The notes under the pieces are model-generated. The model was not told where the DNA came from. It did not search any database and worked only from the letters and a program-made list of their open reading frames with translations. From Platerodrilus igneus (Eukaryota > Arthropoda > Insecta > Coleoptera > Lycidae), in NCBI GenBank assembly GCA_036346225.1, contig JARFIW010001109.1, forward strand, positions 496,001-560,000: 64,000 nt of DNA. The letters run 5' to 3'. The translations under genes and the position numbers were made by a program. Below, one piece after another: positions 13,001 through 28,000 of this stretch. The stretch's first letter is position 1. Each line of letters begins with the position of its first letter.

Positions 13001-16000
13001 TATTTATTTAATATTCTCAAATTATTGAACCAAATTTTATGACATTGGCAATGAATTTGCCTGGTTTGGTTAGTACTGTTATCATCAAAATGACTTTTCT
13101 CGATGAAATTTGAGGAAATTTAGTTTTAAAATAGTGATTTGATTGACACTCGATATCTGGGGTTGATTATCCATATTGTGTCTGAGCTCCCCAAGTCTAC
13201 AACAACCAAATAAGAACTTAAAATTCTAGAATGGGTAGTTATTTGATATTTGTATGGAAATAACAAAGATTTTAAGACTTAAATACTATGGTAAATCTAA
13301 AATAACAATTTTGAAGCATCTTTGACTTACCTAGTTGCTGTAGAGGGTACTAAAATGGACAAACAACCTGTTTTCTGATTTTTATTAAAAATTATTACAT
13401 AGGATCTCTCACATTTTGGTTTTGTATAGAAATATTTGTTTATTAGATTTGTGTTGTTGGTATTAGTAATTGTATGAAAATAATTTTCTGATAAATTTAC
13501 TGGTAGAAAATCAATGTGCTATCATATTGACTACTCTGTTGTTACTCGATTTTAGTTTATTGTTAAATAACAGTTTACTTTTTATCTTTAGACACTAATT
13601 CGCAAGTACAGTTGAATGCTGTAAATGCTCTATGCTTTTAGATTGTTGACAAATGCTTTAGAGAGAAATATAATTTAAATTTAAGAAACTGTAGTTATTT
13701 TTATTAGATTCATCTCAGCACTTACTATTTCGATAGTTCATTTTTATATTGAGTATAAAATTTCTGTAATAAAATGTCCACATCGGTTGAATCTTTTCCA
13801 CCAACTTGATTTAAAAGGATCGTAGAACTTTTGTATTAAAAGCACAAACTTCTGTTCGCCTAACTTTTTCAAAATTATGCAGTCACATGTATAAGAAATG
13901 CCCTTATTTTTAAACTCTGATCATAAGAACCTATATAGTGATTAAAAATAGTTTTGTAGTAAATGCTCTTTATCTGCAGATCAGACTTTTATACATTGCT
14001 CGGTATCCTACTTAGTATGTAGGAAATTAGTTTACAACAGTCCAGAACACTTCTTTTTTATCTTCGAATTTATGGGTTGAATCACATTTTCTTGTTACTG
14101 TTTAGTATGGAAAGTATTCGGATATAAAAATATTTGTGATATTTATTTAATGAAGTGAATCAGACAGGACACAATTTAAAAGAATTTAATTAATTCAAGA
14201 AACTCGTATTTGATGATAGAAAAAATAAAGAATTATAATTATGATTGTATAACATAACAAAATGTTACAATAATTTGCAGAGAGTAAAAATGGAATATTA
14301 CTCAACAACATGCCGTTTCACCTCTTTAAAGTTCAACATCAACAATGGCCTTGACTTTATGTATTGTTAATACTTGATGGTAATTTTTACCTTTTATATG
14401 GGAGAAGTATTGCAATCACTTTAGAATTTAAAATCAAAATTTAATGTTTTTGTTAGATTTGTTATGAAATGAATTTGTAATATGTGGCTAGTGATAGGTA
14501 ATTTAGTTGTTTTACATTTATTAGAGAACAATGTATTTTTTATTATATACACCAGTCCATCATAAAATAACACCAGGACTTTTAATGGGCTATAAATATT
14601 GCGTGCATTTTCTTTAAATAACTAAGGCTTCTAGCTCAATATTTTTATAGTAATTAAAGAAACTTCAAAGTCAAGAAAATCTATATAAAACTGATAATCA
14701 CATCAATAGTAAGTAGCTTAATGTGTAAGTCTATATATAATTATACTGTAAATTACTACTTTCAGCTCATGAATAAGGATTTAAATAATCCGAAATGTTG
14801 AGCTTGATCAAATGATTAACCTTTAAGTTGGTTTATTTCCGGACGAAATCATCCCAAAATTGAAGATCAAGAAATTTATCTACATTCACGTTCACGTCCG
14901 TTAATTAGATTATATATGTAATACATTCTAAAATATTATAAAACCTAATGTAATTAAATATTTTTTATTAATTGTAACATAATCATTGTTAGGTTTGTGA
15001 AACACAATGTTTTTTAAATATTGAACTAGAATATTGTAATTAATAACCGTATTTATTAATTTTACACCTTTCTGTTTCTACTGGTATGATTAATCGCCAA
15101 TACCAGGAGGCAAAAACTATCACATCTGAAGATTCCGATTTCATCATCCTTTTCTGTTCGAAGTAAGGTAAGAAATATTTAATGTGCATGGTTGTAGTCA
15201 CATATAAGGTTTATGGTTTAACTTCTTATTTGAAAATGAGCATATTATTATATGGAAAACCTGCTAATCTTGCATTTTTTGATTAAGGAAATCATCCTGG
15301 AAATCAAACCTGAGACCAACCGTTGTACCAAAATTTCTTTTTCTAAAAATTTTATTAATATAATTTTATACTTAAACAAATAGAAATACCAACGTAACAT
15401 GATTAGCAAATACATGTTCATAAACTTCTTCTATAATCACATCAAGCATTACAATGTTGATCATTCTTTTTACTGAAGGACTTTGTTTTCCCAGATGTTC
15501 CATTCGAATGTGCTTGAGATACATTCGAGCATGCCACAGCATAATCAAAAATTTATAATCATGTTGTTATCTAGATAGATGCTGTATATTTGAAAAAATG
15601 TGACTATATTCATGATAATAGCAAATGTATTTGTATTCAATGGTATCTCATGGAAGAAATTTTGGGACCACTGTTTGTATATTTGGATTTGTAATTGTGA
15701 ATTTGTGGATCTGTAATGAATTAGCTGGTATAATCGAACACATGAAATTGCCTTCGATGCGTAGTCTGCTGCACGTGTATTTATTGAAATGTAAACTTTT
15801 AGGACCAACTTAATAAGAAATTGGAAACTTGCTTCTTGCTAAGATTTGAAAATATAAAGAATAATTCAAAGCAGGATACATTTATTATGACTGAATATAA
15901 CTTAAAATTATACGTTATTCAAAGACTTGAGTTATGTACAAAAGAAAAATAGGGAAGAGCTGTCACAAGCTAATCCTCTGGGACATCTTAAACGTGAATG

Positions 16001-19000
16001 AATATAAAAATGTAGCACGCAACAAAGCACCAGTACCGTGTGCAACAAAAGCAGTTCCTGACACAACCACGAAGTAACTTCACATTGTAGTAGTTCTATT
16101 AAATCCCCAACAGCCACAACTTTTCAAATTATATGTCAACTCAACATTATGAAAATTACTTCATTTCTTGTATCGAAAACAAATTAAACTTTCCTAACCA
16201 TACAAATCTTCAATTAAGTACAAGGTATTGCTTATAAAACTATTAGAAAGTATACAAAAAATTCTCTATGTGTATGTGCTCATGTACGAATGCAGTTTTG
16301 AATTATGCACATCCAAAATTTTTGTATCAGTATTAATTGTCAGAAATTATTTATAACTTATTGTACAAAAACTGTCAGCAGAACAATTGATTAGTTAAAT
16401 ATTTGCTTAGAGAGTTAATTAACTTTGTTCATCTGCTGCGGGGTGCAGATAAATAAGTATTGAGAAGAAATGCAGCAATGCATAGAGGAATGGTGTTACG
16501 CTTCAAATTGCTTCACAGTTTATTTCAGTAATAATTCATTTTACAAGAGTTTTTGAATAATTAATCTACGGGTATTATGCCTTGCAATTTATTTGGAAGA
16601 TGGGATATTTAGAAATAGTTTTATTGTTATGTATTGTTGTGGTCTCTGAATTTCATGACAGTGCTTGGAGGAAGTAATTTTTATTAGTATGTATTTTGTG
16701 GAAAGGAATGTCAAATATGATTTCTCATGTTTTGAAAGAGAGATATGCGTCTTGTTTCAACCAATCAGAATGCGATATCTTCAAGCGAATGGTTTACAAG
16801 TTGGAAACAATGAGCATCCCTCATTCATTCAAAATGTTACTACCGTACCTTAAAGAACTGTGGCAGTTGTGCTTTAGTGTGTTGAGTTTTTCTGTTAATT
16901 CCATTCCTATCCCGCTGTCGCATCTGTTATCTGTGTTCCTTTTAATGTTATAGGTAATATCAAGGAACTCCGTCAGTAAATCTGTTATACAGGGCGGCAT
17001 TAGTTTTATGTCATTAATTTAAAGAGGGTGCAGAGATAGATAAGACAAATAAAAATTGTAAATCAACCTGTAGTCTAAAGCAAATGGTTAAACTACAAAC
17101 GGAAACAAAAAAGTATCAAAAATGTTTAAAACCCACTGTAGTGTTAGCCAGGTCATGAATCAAACACACAATAGCATCATCCTTTAAAGTCAACCAACCA
17201 AGTTATGACATTCTGTAAATATAAATTAGTGAACTATGGAAATATGACTACCATATCTACAAGTTCGTTGTTGGTATAATTCTCAGCCATCGCATTTTTA
17301 AACGATTCAATAAGATACTACGCGACAATATATCACTAATTACCTACAACCACTTACAATAAAGTCCCAACACTGTGTTTAAGTGTATTACCTAAGTAGG
17401 TAGTGGAACAAAAGCAACAAAATCAAACAGGTGCAACACATCTAACCCCAGTTATGAACTATTTCAATGAAAACGTACAAGCAACTTAAATTAGGTTATC
17501 GCATGCTGCATAAATGCTGAATTGCAACAAACTCAAGAGTACAGGTTAGAAACCGAATACAGTCAACCACATCAGCATCATGGAATATTATTTTTGTTGT
17601 GATTACCAACATTCAAATGTTACAACAAATTTTAAACTTATTTTAGTAGAATGTAAAGTGCATTGAGTTATTTCGTTCGGCAGTAAATGCAATCTAGTTC
17701 ACTAATTTATATTTACAGAATGTCGTAACTTGGTTGGTTGACTTTAAATGATGATGTTATCGTGTGTTTGATTCGTGACCTGGGTAACATTGCAGTGGAT
17801 TTAAAACATTTTTGATACTTTAGTGCTTATTCTGTTTTAAAATTAATTTGGTTAAACAATTAATTATTATTTTAGTACATTTGAATATTACATTATTAAT
17901 AAGGTTAGCTGTTTGCTTCTACTTTAAACTTCCTTTCCAAGATGGAGTGCCCCAATTGTTTTAATTAAACAGCCATAATTTATAATTTTCACCAATAAAA
18001 ATGACCTGTGATTGATTTAATTACCTTTTTTAGAATTATTTACAATTTACTGTAATAAGTTATTAATATATTTCTTTTTGTATGAAGTTATCTGAAAGTG
18101 TATCGTTTTAGCAACTTAAGTTTGGAGTATTATTTTATTTATAACAATTGGTAAGCATTTGCATGTTTTTTACTCTAATTTTTTATGACTAATATTATCA
18201 TGACTTATACATTGATTTTCAACGCACAATTTAATAAAAATTCATCAGGAATTACAACATAACAACCCATTTTTTATGTGGATTTTCTAAACTATTTTAA
18301 CTTGAAGAAGCTTTATGTGATTAATTTTTAATAGCTTATGTTTTTAATAAATTTGTAAAATAACTTATTTCTAAATGTGTTTGTTGTGCTTTTTATGTTG
18401 AAACGTTTTGTACCTTCATATTTTAAAGCAGTAAAGTTTTCATGTAATAAATTTCGAGTTCTGTTTCCTTTTATAAAAATACACCTAATTATTTATTCTT
18501 TAACAGGTATTTGAACCTTGTTTTGTATGAAATAATGCTTTAATTTCATTTTAAACAGCAAATAAATTAATTTAGGTTTCTTTATTAACTACTAAGTGTA
18601 CATTTTTGTACCTGTATATTAATTAACATGAATTACCTATGAGCTTATGTAAATAAATCATCTCTTATTTAATATAACTCAGAAGTTTTTTCCAAAAATA
18701 TTTTCCCAATTAATTGTATGCAATGTATATGGTAAAGTTTCTGCATTAATTTATAAATTATAAGATTTTGATGACAAATTTCAAGGATGATGGCATATAA
18801 ATACCTAAAACCTATTTTTTATTCCTGATGCTTAGTAGTTACTGATACATCTTACTCTTAAGCTCGGAATTACTTTAAACGTTCTCGTTTCTTAGATAAT
18901 CCATTCATATCAAAAATACAAAGTTTCCTGGTTCCTAGTTTTTAAAAATTTGTTTGTTACTTTACTTAAATAATTTAATTTTTTCTTAAATTTTTATCTT

Positions 19001-22000
19001 TTATTCTGCTATTATTTTTATCACACAACGCACCGCATTTGTTTGTTGTGGTTGACATATCTTTCGTTTGAACGACTCGGCGAATCTTATCACTTGTACT
19101 AGCTGATGTTGGGTTAGTGCTTTACTCTGGATACCCATATAACTAATAATAGATGACAACTTAAATGCTTTCTGTGCAACTGTTTACATTAAGAGTGCCA
19201 TGTGGTGTCTCCTAACTAGCGCTAAATTCAAATACAAGGAAAAGGAATACATGGTGCCAAATTAAAATTTTAATAAATCCAATTCTGTTGCTACTCGATA
19301 TTCTTATGTGTGCATTATGTTTAACAAATTTTCATGGGTGTGAACAATTTTTAAACTTTTCACTTTAAATGAATTAAATAATGTGAAAACTTGTTACAAA
19401 TAATGCACACATTAGAATATCAAAAATACAATGGAATTGGGTTTATTAAGGTTTAAAACAGCACATGTATTTGCAAACTAATTAAATCAAATACAGTGGT
19501 CGACTTCATAGAATATCCCTCCTGCAAAATCCAACTTGGACCCAGTTAACAACTTTGTTTTCATTCCACTTTTCTACACAGAGAATGCCATTACTAACAT
19601 AGGAATTTGTTACATTAAATTTTTGAAATGCATTGATTTCTGCAAACTACAAATAAATTTTAATTTCCTAACTACTTTGTTTCACTTCGTATTAAGAACT
19701 GACTCCTAAAAATTCTAATCTAAACGACTTTACATTTTTATACTATTTCAAATCATACGGACTGTCATTTAACAAGTTCAATTGAAATGAATACTTAATT
19801 AAACCATCCTTACGTGTTTATTACGACGATAAATACGTGGAATCTATTCTATAGTTTACTTTCCTTTACAAAGGTTAAGAAGCTTTGCTTTATTCATTGA
19901 AAGAAGCAGACATTTGCTTATCAGTAAACCACTGTTAATAATCTCTTCTTTCAAATACGTTCTAAACTATCTGCGAATAAGAGCTTTATTGGTAATAAGA
20001 TATCCTATTTCGTTATCATTGCAGCTGTGCGGCTCGCCTAAGTTAACGAACAATAAACCGTCTTCTAATTAATTCCATTTGTAGGTCGATATAATACATC
20101 GTTATCGTTGCTATAACAGTTAGGCAACATTATACATTTCATTCCATAATACAGTAAGGAGGGTTGCAAACTTACCTGATCATGTAAATCTTCATCAACA
20201 TTAGATAAACGAGCAGAATCAGGTAGAACTTCATCAAAAGGAGCAGAATCAGGTAGAATTTCATCAACATTAAATAAAGGAATAGAATCAGGTCGAATTT
20301 CATCAGCATTGGATAAAGAAGCAAAATCAGGTAGAACTTCAGTCAGGATAGGAATTGCTTTGTCGACAACAGCAGATATAGGAACAGGATCAGGTGACAC
20401 TTTGACAACAACAACAGGCATTATAGATATAAGTTCACTAACTTCAACAGGACCTTCTCCGTTAGTATGATAAGTTATTGTCACTTCAACATCTATTATT
20501 GCAAATGCAACAGGAATTTCTTTGGTAGAATCATTTAAGTCGGTAGGAACACACTCTTGAGTTGCTACTTGTAAGTCAGTAATTTGAAGTACAGACTCCA
20601 ATCATGGAGGAGACACAGTCTGAGGAGGAAGTAAATAAGTATGACCTGTCTGATCATCATTCCATCAGCTAAGGACAGAAGAAATTTGGCCTTTCTCTTT
20701 GAAAATATCTTCGAGAATTTATCTCATCTATTTGTTGTTCCAACCTTTGGTATTTACGATCAAAGATAGGATTTATTGTGTAAATGAAAAGAACCTAACC
20801 TGCTTTTTAGATTTGTTAATTTATTTTACCTTAGAACTTAAACGTTTAGATGATCAAACGTATGCAGAATGATATGTAATTTGAATGTTGTAAAATGAAT
20901 TTATATTTTTGCAAAGCCTCTCTGGTATATCCAAATGAAAATTCTATGCTGGTATCTTGGGATACAAACTTTGGGTGGGTATTGCATTGATAGTTGAAAA
21001 AGTTGATTACCACAACTCATGTTATCAATTTTGTCTCACTCTTGTGTCAGTCTCGATATTTAAGTGCATAATCAATGTGTGTTTGCTTTGTTATTTCATA
21101 TTTACCATTGTGTTTCATCTTTTTTGCTGATTTTGAAATTAAATTAGATCATTGCTGAAAGTTCCATTGCAGTGCTTATTACAAAACAAAATGAAGCAAA
21201 CGAATTTACAAGACTAACTTTTGCTAAAAAGTAAGGCTATTGGTCATTAGAGAGTATTGCTGTTAGAGTAATAAAAAAGTTAACCTTCAGTGTTTTCGAG
21301 CAGACGATTAATGCAGAATTTTATAATAAATTGCATCAATGTGTAGCAATTTTATTAGAGTTTTTATGGGTATAGAAAGAATGATAGGAATTTTAGATAT
21401 TTATGAGTGTATGTGAAAGTAACTAGTTTTTTATATTATACTGCAGTTCTTTTTTAAAGTTCCAGTTATGAAAATCGGTACAAAAAATATTATTGTAACA
21501 AACTTATTGATAATTAGAATCGGAATCACTATCTAGATTCAATTTAATTACATATAATTGAACTACAAAACTTCAGCTTGTCAACTTGACCTTGTTTCCA
21601 TTTATTAGCGTATTACATTATTCAAAAGCATGAGAAAGGATTTTATAATATCCTATTGAAAGTTCAATCAAACGTGGCAGGAATAATTTGTTTCTTTTGA
21701 ATAATAAAACATTTACAGTTATTTTAATAAAATGCTGCAAATTATTTTGGTTATAGTTACTTCCTATCAATTGAATAACTTTCCATAGATAATTATATGT
21801 ATTTCTGCAATAATTTCTTATATTAAGAAATTCAAGGATACTTAGTTAGGATACGTGCATTATTAGAGAGATATAAAGCTATTTAGTATTCCAAACTTGG
21901 TAGTTTCTTAAGTTGGTATTGTTTTTTATTATTTTCTATTTTTACATGAATGTAATACATAGTATATAATTACACACTAAAGTGGAAAGTAATTTATTAA

Positions 22001-25000
22001 ACCTGAGGTTAATGGTAGAACAAGGTTGCAAACCTTTTACAAATTTATGTATCACATTATATATGCAGTTACTTTGCGAATGATATTTGACTTATTAATT
22101 TTGAATTTTTGTTCTTTAGCAGTTGCTTAGTACTCAGAAATTGATGTTTGGAATTCTATGGCATTACATAAATATATAAATAAAATTATTTCAACAAACT
22201 ACTTCAATTGGATTTAAATTTTTTGATAAGAGGAAAATTAATGAAATGTCAACGAAAAATATACATGCCGTTAAAGATGTAGTCTAAATTAAAAAGTTAT
22301 CACAGTAGCAAGTTCTGATGTATTCATGCTACGATTTTATGAATTCAATTTAGTAATGTTATATTTTATACTCCCTTAATGAATGTGTTTTATTTTGGTA
22401 GGAACTAACTTTGGGGTTTAGTTAAAACAATGTATTAACGCACTTGGAATAACAAATTATACAGATTGTCAGCTAAATTAATAATACACAACAAAACTGC
22501 AGATTCCTTGTATAAAAAATATTGAGATTTGGCCAAACTTATCTCGGTCCAAAACTTCATAATAACCAAGATACAGGGTGTCAAAGGTTTTAATTTGCAT
22601 TTCGTTTTTACTTAATAATCAACAGGACAACAACGCCACGGTATTAGGCATTTGGGAATTTTCCTAGGCGAGAAATTCGAATTCGTTCTTATTTTGGATG
22701 CCACTTGTGGAGGGCATCACTTACTGTACATTAAATCTCTTTAAAATGACAATAACTTTTTGTCATGGTGCGTTAGCCTAAATGTTAAAGATTTGTATTT
22801 TCTATCTTTTTATGCGAAAGAGGTATGCATTGTAAATGTCTTTCCGAGTGATTGTTTTCCAGATATCTCTATACCAATTATTCAGTACACCTTTTTAAAT
22901 TCCCGAAAGTATTTTTTTTAAATAGGCTGTGACTGAATTGGATGCAATACACATTTAGTTAATCTGAAACTTTGTTGGTGTTTGTTGACATTTTGCGTAT
23001 TCTACTTGGTTTTTGAAGGATTTTTCATAAGTACGAAATGTCCGGGCATAATGTTTTCTTTCACGGCCTATCCAGCGATGAGGAAATTCAATATTTAGGT
23101 AGTTTCTGACAGTTCTAGAAAAGTGTGCCTGGGGGCATGCATGAATAGCATGCTTTGTCTTAGTTCTAAAGACAAGTTCTCAAAATATTCGGATATCTGA
23201 GTTTGTAGAAAATTAAAGTATATTATTTTGCCGTTTAAATTAAGAGGTAATTTGAAAGATCCCAATAGATGATTATCAATAATGCCACACCAAATGTTAA
23301 TTTTGAATTCTTGACGTTGTTAATATTTATTCTTCCAGTGTAACGTTCCGTTTATTTCATTATAATTAATTCATATAGTAGGTATGTTTCCCTAAGTCAG
23401 TCCCTGTACATTTTTAATAATTTAATAAGCATGCAAATTTCACTGTTTGCTGAACGCCCCATAATATTTAAGTTTAGGTAATAAATATCTATAACGTCCT
23501 TGATGTGCAGCGCGTTCCCATCTCTTGTTCATTAGACTTTTGAAGAAATTTGTAGGAGTACGTGGGCCTTTTTTGTGATGTAGCTCTTGGAATCAAGTTG
23601 TGTTCATACCGTTCTTCTGTTATTGCCAATTTAGCTGATTTGTATTGAGTTATATCGATTTATACAGTTTATAAACTTTAAATTATTCCAGAGATTTTAC
23701 TCAATGTATTAGGTAAAATGCAATTCCTAGTTACGCTTTTAAGAAATCAATATACATATGGCGAATCAGTAAGTTTATTTTACCGGACCGTGAATCTGCC
23801 ATCCCATGTATCTGAAAGTATTTTTGCAGGATGTTCCACCTGTGCTTAATTAATTGGTTTGTTGTACGTTATTAGACCCTCTATCCCTTGTTTACGTATG
23901 TCACTGTTGATGTCAATTGTCTTTGGAATTTATGCAGGTTGGGGCACAAGAAAAACTTAAAAGTAGGTTTGCTGTTAGCATGTACTAATCCATTAATTGG
24001 GAATAGAAACCACAATAGTCACACACGTGCATAAAGGCAGTTTAATTAAGTTCAACACCCCTTGGTTTGTGTAATGGTAGGACCTATTTCGAAAGGTAAG
24101 AATTTGTAAAGTAGAATTTACTGTGACACCAACGCCGTCTAAAGTGCGGGCACTGTGTGCTAAAATTTTATTGGTCATTATAATCTGAAGGTATTAACAT
24201 TGGATTTAATCATAGTACATTTTAAGTGTTTTGCATATGAATTTTAATGTTACAGTTGTTTACTAAATACAATATTTTTCGCACCTGTAATAGGACTGTA
24301 GTGATTCAATTAAAATTGCATTCACTGCACAATTTGTTGTCATAACGGTTGGCATGCACGAGGCATTTCATGCGTATGGCATTGCGTCTCTATTTGTAAA
24401 ATTCTTGATCAACCCGTGAGTGCCCTGTTCACTTGTCCTTTGTGATTAAATACAAACGTAAGTTCGTTTATCTGATACTAGATCTGGCCAGCCAAAATTA
24501 TCATAGTAAGTTAGCAAACCTGATTAATTAATAATATTTAAATTTTATGAACCTAACTTTATCTTATATTTTCTTTTATGCTATATGAATGTTTGTCTTG
24601 CATACTAAAGAATCTCATGAATTTGTTTTACTAAAATATGTATTTCTTTCAGGAAAAGTTTGTGAATAGAGTTAAGTTAAACTATTGATGTGTATTATTT
24701 GTGAGAGAATTTAAAGTGTTAGGGTGGGTCCAGTCCCACTACACTGCAAGATTCTTACTTTTTATTTCGAGCTTTGAGAGTATTTCGACGAGTGATATGA
24801 TTCTTTCGTTACATCTAGCATATCGATATTACTGGTGATGCCCACTCGATTTTGCCGTTATTCTCGATTTTAAGTTGTATTTCAGGGCTGCTGGCAACCC
24901 CAAACTATGACTTTCTACCCTACCTATCCCCCACCAGTTCGAACTAGGTCTGCTAAGGATTTTTATCCTTACCGTGGTGTCGTAGTGCCGAACAGGCATG

Positions 25001-28000
25001 GATCGGCATTGTACTGGATATAACAAAAAGGAACGAATGCCAGTTTAGCTGGCGAATCGACTGGCAGTAGGTGCTGTACTGGCATGAAGTGAAATGGATT
25101 CAGTCCCTCTTCATGAAGAATTTTGCAAACGATGGACTTGCCTACACCAATTCTCATAGCAAGGTGTGTTGTGCTTAATTCAGCATTTTCAGCACACAGA
25201 TCAGAATTTTTCTTCTTCATCAATAGTTATACTTTTAAAGCATCCTACTGAATCTCGTTTGGAACAAAAGAGCACGTTTTTCCCAGTTGGTCAAGTAATT
25301 CCTGAAAAATTTAAAGTCTGACTGTCTCCGTTTCCAAATATCTCCATCCCTTTAATTTTTCCTGTCCCTATACACATAATATATCCCGCATCTCTTTGTT
25401 AGAAGACCGATTATGCCTGGGACTTATTACTCACATTCAAATTCCCTGCAAAAAACCTCTTATGTAATGGCGGATTGCGTTCAAGGTTATAGAATTTTGC
25501 TCTACAAACTTCAAACGATCCGACACAGTCTTCGCATCTGTAAGTGGTGGATAATCTGTGATATTAATTACTTGTTTATGTATTACCTGCTAAGAAAATA
25601 CTTTTGGGCCAGTCTGTCTTTTGCTAAGCTATGTTTATAATATCGGGTGTGTCGGCAAAGATACTAAGAAAGTTGTTGCTTACAAAATTTTGTACATCAG
25701 CCCTCCAAATTCGAATTGATGAGATTGTTGTTATGTTTAAATTGTTTTCCCACGACTATTCAGTAATGCATTTCTTGCACATTTAAGAATAGGTTAATAA
25801 TAGTACTCATTATTCTGTATAGGTGTATATGAATTCATAATCCAACACCTTTAACCAATCAGGAACATCCAGGTCGTGGATTATGTCCATAATCCAATAC
25901 CTCTGACCAATCAGAACAAACCATCATTTCTCACAATCTGAAGGTATAATTTCCGTATCATGCGAAGTAGGCTGTTATACTTTGACAAATAAATTTTTGC
26001 TTGTCAGCATTTGCGATATTAGTTAAAACATTTAGAAAATATCTGATAATGAAGATTTGTGTAGTCTTGGGAAAATTATAGTATTCTACACACGAGTTAT
26101 GGCCATTACTCATTCGGATTACTAAATATGACAAATATCATGGTAAATCATAATATCAGTATATTATTCAACGAGCGAGTTATGATAGCCATTACTCATT
26201 CGGAAGGTTTACGCCACCAGCCCTTGTCATTTTTTAGTAATTTATTGTCATTGATGAACCAATTTATATAATTTGACAACAGTTATTATGCCTAATGTAA
26301 AATTAAATATTTTACACAAATGTGTACCGTTAATATAATAATAAGGTATGAAATTATTCCCAAAGTAACATTTACTATCTCAAAATAAAATATGAAGTTA
26401 ATGCTGCAATTTTCATAGGGTTTCAAAATTTGATCTTGGTATGGCTAGAAGACTGCCTTATTTAAATATGCACCGAAGCAACTTTAGGAAATTGCCTAAA
26501 TCTTCATATTACAAATTTCTGTATTACTTAATAAATAAAGTGAGAGATTGAAAATTTGTTTTAAAACAACCAAGCAACATTTTCGTTCAAGAAATTTTTA
26601 TAGTAATTTCATTAATGAACCCACAGACTAGAATGATAAACATGTTTTTAAATTAATTGTCAACAATACTGATAAGAACACAGATAATGAAGGTGAAGAT
26701 ACATCCAAAGTCATTATTTTTAACCAGGATGATAAATTCATTGAATCATGAAGTTACGCTAGTATGTTCTAATATAATTTTCATGAAGTAGAATTGTTGC
26801 TTTCAAGAGCAACATCCATAATAGCACAAAATTGATTTTCAGAATTAGGAAAGAGTTAATTATTAGAACAGAAAATGTAAAAAATAACTTAATGGTTTTA
26901 TACTCATTTTACACAAAATAAGATGCTTTAAATTGGTTTTTGCGAGGAAAAACACTTATTTGTAAAGGATTGCTTCTCTGAACATCACCTTTAAAGAACT
27001 GAAATCTTAACACCCTAAAAACTGTAGTTCCATTTTAACCGAGTTCATGTCAACTATTATGCGTCTTAGAACATTCTGAGATTATATTATCGACTTCTTT
27101 CCAGTGTCTGCAAATATTACTTTTCTCGGCAATACTGAAGTAGTAACAATTTTGGGTATTGCTTTAAACTAATTTAATAGTGAAGATTTATTATTCCATA
27201 AATTAGCTCAATTGCCGCAACTAAAAGTATATTTTCCCTTTGAGTCTTAGGGTCAATGTCATTTGGTTCTTTGTCTTTCCACATTCGTATAAATTAGTAT
27301 TTAAAAGTGTTGTAAAAACATTGGGATTCTTCAATAGATATATTTAAAATGTACAGATTTGAATATATTATGTGAACCTATAGATATTGGTTTCTGTCTT
27401 GCTTGTGTATCACTTTGTTGCTTTTCACAACTATCTTTTTACAAAACATCTCTTTTGTTTGCTTCTATTTGTTTTTATTTAAATTTTTATTATCGCTTTT
27501 TATTAGTGTTTTCACCAACATTTTTATTTGCTGTCTTATGTTATCTTTTGATCAATATTTATATTAAGCATGCTTACAGAATTTGATATTAATACATTTG
27601 TGATATACTGTTCATTATACTGTTTACCTTTTTCTTAAGCAGTATTCTATTTTGTTCACAAGAATTCTAATCATTACTGTATTTGTTTAAAAGCAATTAT
27701 ATGTCAATACTAAATATTTTGCTAATAATCATGTTCTCGTTAAAAGAATATATAAAAGAAAGAATTGATCCTGCTTCTTAAATTTAACAAAAATTCCTGT
27801 ACTAGACAGATACGATTATATTACAATACCTATGAATCACCACCTCTTATCTCTAAACGGATATGAAACTGCTTTAGTAAAAACATAATAATCATACTTT
27901 CTAGAATGTTCTATATACTTCTTAATTACTGTTACACCACCCCTTTCTTAAAACAATTCTGTCCCAGAATATTTCTCGGGCTGGTAGCTGGATGTCCTTG

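Noticed and set aside
16665..16953. Two overlapping plus-strand frames (62 and 85 codons)
   Set aside because: Mutually exclusive frames without motifs; typical chance ORFs.
27359..27586. 75-codon hydrophobic plus-strand frame
   Set aside because: T-rich composition explains the hydrophobicity; no start context or homology signal.
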